64,000 nucleotides of DNA, from contig JAUCBN010000046.1 of assembly GCA_035048815.1 (NCBI GenBank), positions 10,208,999 through 10,272,998 on the forward strand. The letters run 5' to 3'. Made by a program: the position numbers and the translations under genes. Positions 11,791-22,660 of the stretch are shown here, piece after piece. Within the stretch, counting starts at the first letter, position 1. Every line of letters starts with the position of its first letter. Below the pieces are notes generated by a model. It was not told the origin of the DNA. It made no database searches and worked only from the letters and a program-made list of their open reading frames with translations. This DNA comes from Abelmoschus esculentus (taxonomy: Eukaryota > Streptophyta > Magnoliopsida > Malvales > Malvaceae).

Positions 11791-13057
11791 CGTTGAGTTG
11801 ATCGAATGATAAGATTGGCCAAGAGGGGGTGAAATGACAATTAAAATTTTGAGTGAAAGATTTTGTAAAAATATGGAAATTTGAGGACACAAGATTTATA
11901 GTGGTTCAAGCTTCAAAACGACCTCTACATCCACTACCTTAGCTCCATATTTTCTAACCAATTCACTAAGAATTCAACCTTTTTCTAAGTCAAGGGATAA
12001 CCTTTACAATTGAGTTAATCTTTCTACCCAAAGATTAACTATCACCTCACAAGGATTACAAGAAAGATAATGGCAATGAAATGTTTCTCTCAAATAGATA
12101 ATTTGCCTAATTACAAGTATTTTACTCTCCAAACTCAATACAAAGAATTCAAATGAAGTACAAGAGTTGAGTGACAAGAATTTGACAATAAGTGTTAGAA
12201 GTTGGATTGGATTGCTTGGATATTTGCTTGAGGTTCAATAGTTGTTGATGTTGCTTGAAATGCTTGTTTTTATACCTTCACATTGAATTCTAACCGTTTG
12301 TTTTGTTGGAATCATAAATATAGATGTTATACCTCATCTTCCCACCATAAATGCACTTCTGCAGCTACCGATATCGAAACGCGGGCTACATGTTTCGGAA
12401 CGTTACCAAAATAGAAAGAGACATTGTGCATTTATTACAGGGGTATCGAAACGCTATGTAAACGTATCGAAACGGTTAGTCTTTAAAACAGGGGTGTATC
12501 AAAACAGCTTGAAGGATGTAACGAAACGTTTTGACACTGTAAAAATCTGTATCGAAACGCATCTAGGGCCGTTTTGAAACGGGTTAACCAACATTTAAAG
12601 TTTACATGTCAAACAACGGTCAAAATATTTAATTCTGAAATAGTTGTTGGGAAAAGCTGACTGGTATCAAAACGATGACAAGGCATATCGAACTTGAATT
12701 TTTTGATTTTTATTAAATACAGGACGATATCAAAACAATCAATGGCTATATCGAAACGCATGTTTCGATACCAACTTTAAGAGTTTCGAAACCAAATTTG
12801 GAAGATTCAAAACGTATCAAAATGGTCATAGACTATATCGGAACGCCTAGCAAAATTGAAGAACTTAGTTTAAAATTATGAAGACCGTTTCGAAACCAAT
12901 TTGAGGTGTATCGAAACACTAGTAATAAAAACACTTGGTATAAATTGTTGTGTTTTGGTTTGACTTAAAGTTGTATGTTTGACTTAGGGACTTAAAAAAT
13001 TATTTCAAAATAGTCCTTTAACTTCTTTGTTATATCAAAATCAATTTTAATTTTACA
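11791..13057 (-). mobile_element. SIRE-like copia solo LTR with TSD TAATA
   Basis: On the plus strand it runs from CGTTGAG (11791; the canonical first T is mutated to C) to ATTTTACA (13057), flanked by TAATA at 11786-11790 and 13058-13062. On the minus strand it begins TGTAAAATTAAAATTG, has the TTTTGATATAACAAAGAAG box, a long paired-decamer array, and near its end the complement of AGAGGGGGTGAAA (11823 on the plus strand). It is closer to the LTR at 4709-5991 than to its neighbour at 10604. Length 1267 bp, no internal sequence. Confidence 0.85.
12369..12917 (-). repeat. Paired-decamer array 3 (largest)
   Basis: About nine pairs of GTWTCGAWAC-like decamers. Spacings I counted by eye are 21 bp for seven of them and 22 bp for two. 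Examples of left members: ATATCGAAAC (12370), GTATCGAAAC (12443), GTTTCGATAC (12762) and GTTTCGAAAC (12887). Spacers differ completely in sequence, so the pairs are not one recent tandem duplication. Confidence 0.85.
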
Positions 13058-13062
13058 TAATA

Positions 13063-13517
13063 AATTATAATACATTAACGTATATAATATATAAGTATGT
13101 ATGTATATGTATAATACATTAATATGTATGTATATATTAATTAGATGTATAATACATTATATATATGTATATAATATATAACTATATATATAACTATGTA
13201 TAATATATTATATATATGCATATAATATATAAGTATAATATATTTATTAGTGTATTATACTTATATGTATATAAATTATATAATATATTTGAATATATTA
13301 TATATGTATGTATAATATATGTATATATGTATATACTTTAATATATGTATTAATGTATTAATATATATACTTCAATATATATATATACTTAAATATAATA
13401 TATATTAATGTATATGTATATTATATATATTTTAATATATACATACGAATGTATACTTAAATATGTATACATTAAAATATATACTTTAATATATTAAATG
13501 TATATAATATATACTTA
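13063..13517. repeat. AT-rich minisatellite (TATGTATA-type)
   Basis: Dense TATATA/TGTATA sequence, continuous in character with 10325-10598. No coding content. Confidence 0.8.

Positions 13518-13587
<70 letters not shown>
13518..13587. repeat. (AAT)n microsatellite, about 23 units
   Basis: Perfect AAT triplet run immediately after the AT minisatellite. Confidence 0.95.
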
Positions 13588-13957
13588 TTTCTTTAAAATT
13601 TATTATATATATAATTTCCTCAAATTTTTTTTTTACTAATTGTCTTTTTCATTTTTTTATTAATTGTGTTGGTTTAATTCAGAGTTATAATTTAGATTAT
13701 TTTAATAAAAATCAACATTTAATTTTAAAATTATTTTAATTATGTTCGTAGTTTATGCTTTTTAGATGTTAATTTAGCTTAATTAAATTCTAAGTTTAAT
13801 AAGTTAATTCAATTTGAATATATTATTATAATAATATATAATAAAATTTGATAAAATATAGTTGTACACATTACGACATTAACATTTTAATTAAATAAAT
13901 TATAATTAAATATTATTTTTATTATAATTATAATAATTTAAACATTAAATTAAATTA
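13588..13957. other. AT-rich intergenic DNA
   Basis: Very AT-rich, no gene, RNA or element ends recognised. Confidence 0.5.
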
Positions 13958-14451
13958 TAGATGTCCTTAATTCATATCAATAACAAGTTGGGTTCAAAAC
14001 AAGTTGGGTCAATTATAGATGTCCTTAATTACATGTCAGGTAAATATCAAGTCTTATAAATATTAATTCATATCAATAACAAGTTGGGTTCAAAACAAGT
14101 TGGGTCAATTATCAGGTCTGGTTCAAAACAGGTCGGGTAAAAATAGGTCTCGAGTCGATTTAGTCGAACAATATCGATTATCTACCAGGTTAGACTCGGG
14201 TTCGAGTTCGTTTTAGTCGGATGCAGGTCAGGTTTAGCGTCCACAGTAACATGTTCAAATTGGATTCGGGTCATTCTTGGTCGGATACAGGTTGAGTTCG
14301 ATTACAACAGTAATAGGTCCAAATCAAGTTCGGGATCAACAATAGTCGGATACAGATCTAGTTCGGGTTATTATATCCTCGGGTCAAAACAAGTTCTAAC
14401 TCAAACAAGTTGAGTCGGGTTTTCAGATCTGATCAACTTTTTACATCCCTA
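13958..14451. repeat. hAT-like miniature remnant with 'AAGTTGGGTC' repeats and a local duplication
   Basis: The right end 'TTTTTACATCCCTA' at about 14438-14451 has the complement TAGGGATGTAAAAA, a terminus style common to hAT miniatures. The left end 'TAGATGTCC' is a weak match. The interior has diverged units around CAAGTTGGGTC and CAGGTCGGG. A segment of about 48 bp (from 13967) is repeated about 96 bp further on (from 14063). No target duplication was found. Confidence 0.4.
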
Positions 14452-14611
14452 TTGATCAAACTCAAAATTCAAATGATTTAATCCAACAAAAAATATCATC
14501 GACACAAATTATTGTAAAATCATAATTATTGTATTAAACTTTAGAATTTAATGAAATAAATACCCTAAATACGAAAAGGGGTGATTACATAATCTTCGAC
14601 TATTCCTATAC

Positions 14612-14858
14612 TCATCTGATACATTCATAAAATACCTGAAAAAAAAAAAAACAGAAGTGAGTTTAAAACAAAAGGAGACAGAGGTCGATGAGTTGGACCT
14701 TACTTCAACGGGATCTGTTCTATAGGATTGTAACTTTGTATCCTTGAGCTCTAAAGAGGCAGGATTCCAAGTTCGGTTGATGAACTGAGGCTTTGTGATG
14801 AGAGCGTAATTAACTGGTCTGGCCTCCCGAGCAAATTCCTTGCGCCATTTTAATTTTG
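14612..14858 (-). CDS. Two possible terminal exons of an unrecognised gene (partial)
   Basis: On the minus strand an exon at 14858-14704 follows the acceptor AAATTTCAG and ends at the donor GTAAGG. It reads, open throughout, beginning KLKWRKEFAREARPVNYA and ending with RTDPVE. A second acceptor, a long T-run plus CAG, precedes an exon at 14635-14612 that continues in phase and stops at TGA (14612-14614) after VFYECIR. Amino-acid composition, codon use and paired splice sites look like a real gene end rather than transposon sequence. I do not recognise the protein. The upstream exons would have to lie between 14870 and the tRNA at 15371, where I see no convincing partner, so it may be a captured or truncated gene fragment. 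Confidence 0.4.
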
Positions 14859-15370
14859 CTGAAATTTAAGAATTTTCCCAGCTTTTACTTATCTGATCTG
14901 GGTTTACTGCTGGAAGCCTACTGTAACTGGGGAGATTGAATCACCCATGGGCATTGTGTTTTAAGTCATTGTTCTTCCCGAATACAGCTTGTACTAATTT
15001 TCTTGTTAAAATTTTGTTAAAGGAACCAGGAATTGACAAGATGCAAATGAAAGCGGTAAATACTAAATAATATGGAAGAATCTCTCTTTTCAGTTGAATT
15101 TGCATCTCAGAAATTCTTTGGAATTTGAAGTTTTTGTTTCTATACTAACGATTATGATAAAGAAACTTAATTAGATTAAAAATAGAAAGAAGCGGATTTA
15201 AGTTATCAATGTTTTTTATTTAGAAACGATCAAAATCCAACAAACACATACTTCATAAAAAATGTATTTATATTTTTTTGCTCGCACGGAATTATAACAT
15301 CCATAAAAAAATCAGAATTAATCGGCTTTTATTTTTATAAAACCAATAAATAAAGAAAAACAATCAAGTT

Positions 15371-15444
15371 GTCTGGGTGGTGTAGTTGGTTATCACGCTA
15401 GTCTCACACACTAGAGGTCCCCGGTTCGAACCCGGGCTCAGACA
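15371..15444 (+). tRNA. tRNA-Val (anticodon CAC)
   Basis: Full cloverleaf. The acceptor GTCTGGG pairs with CTCAGAC (one G-T), followed by discriminator A. The anticodon stem CTAGT/ACTAG closes the loop CTCACAC, giving anticodon CAC (valine, codon GTG). The T arm is CCGGTTCGAACCCGG with an intact B box, and the A box is in TGGTGTAGTTGG. There is no intron and no encoded CCA, as normal for eukaryotes. A T-run for polymerase III termination follows within 10 bases. Confidence 0.97.
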
Positions 15445-15448
15445 ATGA

Positions 15449-15473
15449 TTTTGGTTCTTTTCTTCTCTGCTTT
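15449..15473 (+). terminator. Pol III terminator T-runs after tRNA-Val
   Basis: TTTT (from 15449) followed by another TTTT and C/T-rich DNA just downstream of the tRNA; oligo-T is the standard pol III stop. Confidence 0.6.
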
Positions 15474-15742
15474 CCACTCTGGAACTAAACACAACCCCTC
15501 ATAATTCCTTAGCACTTGAGCATTTTTTTTTATTTCTTTATCTTTTTCTGTTCAAAGCACCCCCCCCAAAAGAAACGCTTCCAATTCCAAATTCCAAATT
15601 CCAAAATCCCAAAAAATCTGTAAGCTTCCCACAGAAACATATACCTTCATTCAACCCCGATTCCTTCCACTTCTTCGAAAAATTTCATTTCCCCCTTAAT
15701 TTCTAGGGTTTTGTGGTGAAAAAAAGGGTTGAACATAATCGC

Positions 15743-17117
15743 ATGGATTGGGGAAACGTAACCGCGGAGGATCTGATTGACGCGCTTCGTGAAGTTGACT
15801 GGTCATCACCGCCACGTCCTCTCCCCGAATTCTTCTCTCGGTTCACCGTCCCTCGATCATGCGCCAAGTGGAATAGCCGCCTGAAATGCAATCTCTACTA
15901 GTATTTTTTTTTTTAATTTTCTTCTTTTATTCCAATGGTTTTGAATCTTGATCGGTGCTGTTTGTTTGCTGAGAAGAGAAAAAAAAAATAATGAAAATTT
16001 GTTGCGATAAATAAATAATTGAAGATAATTCGTGAATCTTGATCCTGAATGTGCTTTTCCGAATACTAGATCAAATTTTCATTTCTTTTAGTTTCTTACT
16101 TTAAGTTTATGGTTTCCTTTCTCTTTGCAGCTACCGAACCAATTATTTCATTATGATTGTTATTATTCTTGGTAAGCAGACAAAATCAACGGTGGCGCTC
16201 GAGCTTTTTTTAAGTTCATGTATTTTATTTATAGACATTTTTTTAACTTTTGTAGGTTTGGGATTCCTGAGGAGACCGGTTGCTATTTTAGCTGCGATGT
16301 TAACAACGCTTAGCATTGCCTTTCTGAATGATAGGTGGGTAACGTTAGACGTCTTTGTTTAGTGTTCTGGATTTCAAGTCAGTGATGTTATTTCTAATAT
16401 TACTTTTGAAATAGATGAATGAACCCTGGTATTGAAGGTTAAGATTTGGTTAGATTTAGTTTATGGTTCATGTCTACAACAATTTGTGTATTATTTTTAC
16501 AGCTTTGCCGGCACTTTTAGTGAGAAGGTCACTAGAACTGTGAGGCAATTCTCTCCACATTTAGCAGCTAAGATGAGGCCCCCTCTTACGTGAGATTTTA
16601 GTACTTCCGTGTTTGCAGACTATATATATCCTTGATTTGGTTATTAAATTTTTCATTATTGTCAGGCCTGTTATTCGTGGTCGTCAGTCAGCTAAAAGAA
16701 CAATTCACATATGTGGTCGGCCTCGTTGGGTCTTTGTCTTCATATTCTCATCTGGTATCAATATTTTTCAGAAATGTTTTCTTTCTTAAGAAGTCAGAAG
16801 TCTTTTGTTTGCAATCCGATGTATTTAAATCAACTAACTTTACAATTCTTGTTGCAGTGAGTTTCATCCTTTGGTATGTATCCTGCGGTCTCTTGACTGT
16901 GCTCTGGGCACTTGCCATTGCGCTGCTTGGTCAGTGATCTTATATATCTTTCTTCCCTCACTCTGCCGTTAAGATGTCTTTTTTTCGTCTAACTCTCTCT
17001 TGCTTTCTCTCAGCCACTATACTTCATGCAAGTTTTAGAACACCTAACCTGAAGGCTCGTCTTAATACTTTCCGTGAGGAATTTCGTGCAGTTTGGCGCA
17101 ATTACAGTGAGCTGTAA
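15743..17117 (+). CDS. PRA1.A1: PRA1 family protein, subgroup A (prenylated Rab acceptor)
   Basis: Seven coding exons: 15743-15900, 16131-16171, 16256-16334, 16503-16589, 16666-16754, 16858-16929 and 17014-17117. All junctions are GT/AG and the 630 nt total keeps one frame, giving 209 residues. The start MDWGNVTAEDLIDALREVDW and end WRNYSEL are those I know from plant PRA1.A proteins such as Arabidopsis At5g02040. PRA1 proteins are small endomembrane (ER/Golgi) proteins that bind prenylated Rab GTPases and act in vesicle transport. Two long hydrophobic segments, residues about 57-93 and 140-185, are the paired hairpin membrane regions. No damage is visible, so the gene is probably functional. 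It sits 0.3 kb after tRNA-Val in the only compact genic patch of the window. The first ATG in a sensible context was taken as start; an upstream in-frame start is not required by the family. Confidence 0.95.
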
Positions 17118-18220
17118 ATCATATAGTCTATCACATGTAAGTTTATCTACATCCAATTATTTTTGTTTTACTTCTCCAGTTTTCATCAGTTAAAAATTCT
17201 ACGTAATATTCTGTATATTAACATGCTTTTCTTATGTATTCCATGACTGTGATTTTCTACTTCGCTATAATGTGATGTGCATTAGCATATCGATGTCTTT
17301 GGTATTCTTATTTTCTATAGTCCACACTTGCATTCTGTTTCAAAACCTTTAGTGCTTTATTTCCATCTGATTATGATAAATCTACAATTTAAATCACATG
17401 TTACACACTGGGGTTCAATGGTACTTGAAGAAACAATTTTCTTCTCAAATGTGCATGGGATAGGGATACTCAAATGACTGACTGAACACGTACAAGTTAA
17501 CAACTCTCTAGAACATTTACATGTAGTGAATCTCTGTACTACTTCAAAACTCTGTTGTCACGGTGGTAGTTTTGTATAGGCTATTTATTTTATCATATCT
17601 GAACTCTGCTACTTTCTCTTGCAGCTAATGACTTCAACCTTAAACTTCATCATTGCACACCTTTTTTAGATTTTCCTTATAGTTTGCCTCTTGTTACATG
17701 AGTTGGTCATGTTTTATTCATGATTCTCGTTGTTACTGCAGTGTTTGGTTTTTAGGCAATGAAGGCTCTGGTAATGTGAAACTCGTAGATCTTGTTATTC
17801 TAAGGTTGCATGACTGCTGTTGATATAAAGCACAGTTTCTTTCTCTGTATTGACATGATGGTTGCTAGACTTTGCAATAGCGGACAAGGTGTAAATTGCC
17901 AGTACCTCTTTGTTTCTGTAAATCAGACTATTTCCATCTTTACTCCATATTGGAAAGACGTCGGAGAATATTTTTAGTCAAAACTCCCCTTTGAGAAGGA
18001 AATGAATAGAAAAATAAAAAAGTCCAGAGTTACCTAAGCAATTAATTATAGTTGTGGGAAAGCCTGCTGGTAAAATATATATGTTTTGGCTATACTTTGA
18101 TTATCAGTTTCCCTGCTGTTGGGTCCGTGTGAATCTATTGCTAAGATAGTGTAAAACCTCTCCCCTTCAAAAAGTTTTATTATAGTGTTTTTTGTGCATT
18201 TTGTTATTTACTTTTCGGTT
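17118..18220 (+). other. Downstream region of PRA1 gene (probable 3' UTR and flank)
   Basis: Moderate AT content and T-rich, unlike the transposon sequence around it. It probably holds the 3' UTR, possibly with a spliced UTR intron beginning near GTAAGTTT at 17137. No second gene is visible. Confidence 0.4.
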
Positions 18221-18340
18221 TTATATGTAATTTAGTCTTTGACTTTAGTTTTTAGTTGTAATTTGATTCTTAATATTTTTCGGTACAATTTAGCCTCTAA
18301 CTTTGACTTTTTGATATGCAATTTAGTGCTAGAGTTTTTT
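18221..18340. repeat. Degenerate 'TGYAATTTAGTC' repeats
   Basis: Three to four units of about 40 bp with the core (T)GTAATTTAG(T/C)... followed by TTTGACTTT. Short decayed repeat, similar in style to other AT-rich plant repeats in this window. Confidence 0.4.
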
Positions 18341-18481
18341 GCTTTTTTTTTTTTTTTACAATTTTAAAATAATGATTAAATTTATTATATATTAATTAAA
18401 AGTTATTTAAAGTGTGTGAGGATTTATATTTCAAGTTTTAATTTGATGCAAATACAAATATTTAGTAAAGATAAATTTAGG

Positions 18482-18988
18482 CATAAAGATAATTTTCACT
18501 CTTAACGTTTATAATTTTTATCATTTTGGCCCTCATTTTTTTTGGGATAAATTTAGCTCTTGACCTATGTTTTTTTAACAAAAAATTCATTTTTTAACTA
18601 CCATGATAACTGAACCGTTAAAAATTTAATAATGATGACATGTCATATATATGTAATAATATATTTTAAATGACTTGACATCTAGTATATCAAATACTAG
18701 ATTATGAACAAAGATCTAAGTTATAGATTAAATCAAAGTTATGAACAAAAAACCTTATATTAAACTTTTTTTTAATATATTATTACACAAATAAAGTCAT
18801 TTAAAATATATTATTACATATATATGACATGTCATCATTATTAAATTTTTAACGGTTCAGTTATCATGGTAGTTAAAAAATGAGTTTTTTGTTAAAAAGA
18901 CATAGGTCAAGGGCTAAATTTATCCAAAAAAAAATGAGGGTCAAAATGATAAAAATTATAAACGTTAAGGGTGAACATTATCTTTATG
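18482..18988. mobile_element. Foldback MITE with about 205-bp inverted arms
   Basis: The left arm from 18482 (CATAAAGATAATTTTCAC...) is the near-perfect inverted repeat of the right arm ending at 18988 (...GTGAACATTATCTTTATG). They include the shared inner segments TTAACGTTTATAATTTTTAT and GACATGTCATATATATG. A non-palindromic centre of about 100 bp separates the arms. No transposase. A T-run borders the right end and hides any target duplication, so the superfamily is not settled; long arms suggest a MULE-type foldback. Confidence 0.8.
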
Positions 18989-19290
18989 TTTTTTTTTTTT
19001 TTTTTTACTTTGTCCATCTAAGTTTAGTAATATACTTTAAGCAACTTGTTTTGCAATATTAAAATTGGACTAAATAAACCCTTAAATAATTGTGAACTTT
19101 TCGATTCTAATTGAGCCGTTTACTGTTTTCTTCTCTCCTTTTCATTTTAATTATTTTATTTACCTAGAAAAATAGCGTAGTCAATAGTTCGTGTCTTTTT
19201 TATTTCTTTAATTACTAGAATCTAACTAATTGGTTATCACTTTTATTTTATTTTTTGAACACGAAAGACAATATTATTCGAAAGAAAACA
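18989..19290. other. Intergenic DNA, nothing recognised
   Basis: AT-rich; begins with a T-run of about 18. No gene or element end seen. Confidence 0.4.
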
Positions 19291-19292
19291 TA

Positions 19293-20048
19293 TTACAAGA
19301 GTAGTTGGAGTTCAGATGGGATAGCACCTTCCCAGTCAAAAGGACATGAATTTTTCGTGGTATGATTCGCTACCTAATCAGCTACCATATTACACGAGTG
19401 AGGAATAAAACAAAAAGCAACAGCTTCAAAGCAATTGACAGTCTCAAAATGATCTCTTTCAATCGCAAAAGATTTCCATAGAGAAAAGCAATGTGAGTTT
19501 ACTCGGTTAATAAGACCTCTTGATTCTCAGACAACGCAATAATTTTCTGAAAGCCAAGTCTTTTGGCAAGGTTTAATCCCACTTGGACAGCAAGAGCTTG
19601 TACAGTGTCGGCAGAAAAAGATTGAATTTTTTTGACCCACCACCGATAATCAAACCAAAGTTGTCACGTAGAACAGCAGCAACACCAATTCTTTCAGTTC
19701 TATGATCGAATGACGCATCGTAATTAATTTTAATCCAATCTTCAGGTTGTGGACTCCGACATGTGGGACGATTAACCGAGAAACCATTAACAGTTGATTA
19801 TTTATTCTCCGAATGAAAAGTTACCTTCAAGAACAGGGTTTTAGCCTGAAGCCATACTTCAATAGGATCGTCTTTGGTGGTGCCCGAGAAAACCTAATTA
19901 TTCCTAGTCTTGCATATCTCTGCAAACACAAGCAAAGGCAACATATCATTTCTATTAGATTGCTTACAGAAATCAAGGAGGGTAAGCCACCATTTGCAAA
20001 AACCTCGAAAGCAGAAACATCCGGACAATAACTAAATCCTAAAGCTCT
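19293..20048 (-). pseudogene. LINE-type RNase H domain remnant (RVT_3-like)
   Basis: On the minus strand, about 19745 to a stop at 19293-19295, pieces in shifting frames show the order of a LINE-encoded RNase H. INYDASF with VAAVLRDN.G is the first Asp strand. Next comes a helix reading ALAVQVGLNLAKRLGF, then ALSENQEVL in place of the usual SD.Q motif, and a C-terminal NMVADXVANHTTK-like box. The 20048-19760 part encodes the linker that precedes RNase H in these elements, also broken. Several stops and frameshifts show it is dead. Plant L1-like elements carry this domain after the reverse transcriptase, which is absent here. The upstream part is cut at 20055 by an Ogre-like LTR. Confidence 0.75.
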
Positions 20049-20054
20049 CCGAGT

Positions 20055-21400
20055 TGTAGCGATCTAAAAAATCATTTAGCTATTTTTTTCGATGTTTGAA
20101 AAATATTTTAAATATCGTTTTTGAAATAAATTTCTTTAAATGTGGGTTTTCGTTTTAAAAATGAATTTTTGGAAAATTAGAGTCGTCATCTCTCGTTTAG
20201 GTAGATTAGACACCATAAAATCAAAGATTTTTAAAATTAGGTGTTCGAGAGTTAATTACGGATGAAGAATGATTAACACATCACACTGTCCAAAATTGGT
20301 ACTTGTGTAATTACCGTTTTAATAATATTATATTTTCTAGGCTAGAGTGATGTCAAATTAATTTTTAATTGAACGAGTGAATTTATTTTAAAACACCTAA
20401 ACCCAAAGATGAACGTTTAAACTACCACCATCAAAATTGAAGTTGGCTTTGCTTACTATCGAATTTAAAAATTAGGTGTCATGTAATCCTTAATTAAAAA
20501 TAAAATATATACGTCCACGATTTAATAAATATGAATAAAAAAGAAAATGCAAAATAAGACTAAATGCCACTCTATCGCTAGCAAAGGCAGAAGAAAAGAA
20601 AATACTAAACCGTCCCATTCACATAACTGAAAGGAACATAAATATAATTCATGCTTCTTACTATACTATCACTATTTTTAAGTTTTTCCTTTTTTTTAAA
20701 GAAGACAATTAATTAATATACGGGCAATGCAAGACAAGTGATGAATGATACTTTATTTAAAATAAAAAAAACTATCACGATTTTATTTAAATGTCACATA
20801 TCAAACCATGTTAACGGTAACAATAAATTAATAAGACTTAGGATATCTATACTTAATGTAATATTATAATATGACTTAATATGAAAACTTATAACCACTA
20901 AAACATCACATATTACATAAAACTTCGAAATGATAAATCCTAAAGAATAAAATGAAACCAAAACTATAGGGGAGTAAAACAAAATAACGAAATTAAAAGA
21001 AACGATAGAGGATGATATTTTAAAATGAACTTAATTAAAACAAAAAGGGATATAGAGGATCAATTGTGTAATTTCTCCCTTTTATAAATGATTTTTAGAT
21101 CGGTTATGGGTTAAATCGAAAAAAGATTTGAAATGTGAGAGATTGGATGTGTGAACAAAAACGTGCAGAGACCCTTATAAATAAACAAAATATACACGGA
21201 GGGGTTTAATATAAAAAAAAACTAAAAAATAAAGAGGGGTTGGTCTGTAAAATAAATATTTCAATAAAAAAGGTTTTCTTTCATTTAAAAAAAATTAAAG
21301 CGAAAAAAATCTTTCAACTCCCCTTCTATTCCAGAAATTCTAAGAGTAAAACCCACAAAAGAAAATTTAAGTTTGTTCCTTTTTTCCGCCGTTTGAAGAT
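20055..21400 (+). mobile_element. Truncated Ogre/Tat-like LTR
   Basis: Starts TGTAGCGATC at 20055, shows the GAGTCGTCAT box (about 20180), 'TGTTCGAGAGTTAATTACG' (about 20240) and a decayed counterpart of the ACCGCC box (about 20420), then an AT-rich U3 with a TATA-like CTTATAAATAAAC near 21173. It is more diverged than the copies at 431-3493 and 7237-10096. The 3' end is lost at the junction with minus-strand Ogre/Tat coding sequence near 21400. Confidence 0.65.
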
Positions 21401-21419
21401 TTGGTCTCTAGGTATTTTT

Positions 21420-22660
21420 GGCCAGAGGCCATATCACCCATCATAGACTCTTTATTACCAGCACTACTCAACTTTCTTTTTGTACCCTTCTCTTCTTTGA
21501 TGAATACTAGGGGATGACATCTTCTCTCAATCTATCATTCCTTTGCTCAGCTTTCTTTCTGTAATCTTTTTTTCTTTGATGAATGTTAGGCTTGTACCCG
21601 AGCTCGAAACAGTCTTTCTTGAAGATGACACTCTTAAGGCGTAAGCTCCCTTACAATTTCTTTCTTAATCTTTTTCCAGTTTTGGAACCTTGGCCTAAAG
21701 TTTGGTACATTGATATATTGGTGGTATTGGATAATCTAGGACAGGGGATGCGGCTGCCATCAACTACAAACATAGTATTCTTCCAATGCTCGAAAAGAAC
21801 ATTCAATAATGTCCTCATCGTTCTAAACATATGGGGCATCTGATGTCACCGAAGCCATGATTTCTTGCTCTGAACTCACTGTGACTAACTTTCTCTCAAT
21901 GAAGAATTTAACTTTTTGGTGCAACGATGACAATACTAGTCCGACAGTAGTTGTACGATGATTTAATGTCCATCACAATAAACTCCATAGTATACTCTGT
22001 TGGCCCAATAACTAAGTACCCTCAATCATTCCCAATGTTCCCCATTGAGTCCCGTCGAAGGCCCTCTCTGAATTGTGGTAGGGTTTGAGATATGAATTAT
22101 CTATAGGTAGTTTTTGTAGCACTGCCATCGACATCACATTTAGCGCGGATCCATTGTCGATTAGTATACGTGGTAGCAAGTACCCCTTGCATTGGACGAT
22201 AATGTTCAAGGCATTGGAAGATCTCATCCCTTCTTCAGGGATCTCGTCATCACTGAACGTAATGTATTTATCGGCCGTAATATGTCCCACAATTCGGTCT
22301 AGCTTAGATATAAAAATATCTCCTGGAACGAAGGTCTGGTTCAACATATTCAATAGTGTTTCACGATCTTTTCTAAACTTAGCAACAATTCTAATACGGT
22401 AATTCTGACAGGCTGTTTTCACAATTGCTCCACCACGTTGTATTCGCTATGCCTTAAAAAATCTCAAAAACTCTTGGGCTTGTGCTTCTATTACTAGCTC
22501 GTTGATCCTTGGTGGTGGTTTCACACTGAATATTTTGACGGGAATAACTATTACAACTTCGTCCTTATTTGTTGTAGCTTCAGGGACTCTAGGTGGTTTG
22601 ATAGAATAACACTAACCACTTCTAGTGAAATGGTCCACCTCATTCATAGGCTCTCAATGA
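21420..22660 (-). pseudogene. Ogre/Tat gypsy gag-protease region remnant
   Basis: The best preserved piece, 22422-22012, contains ITFSDDEIPEEG and then ILIDNGSALNVM, the protease active-site region in Tat/Ogre form (D-N-G instead of D-S/T-G). It ends near RAFDGT. Upstream (22660-22423), frames with EAQAQEFLRFFKA resemble the end of gag. Downstream (22010-21420), shifted frames contain GPTEYTMEFIVMDI and GSRIPCPRLSNTTN, matching the segment between protease and reverse transcriptase. Multiple stops and frameshifts. RT itself is absent. Orientation is opposite to the adjoining LTR at 20055, so the two pieces come from a rearrangement or from separate insertions. Confidence 0.7.
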
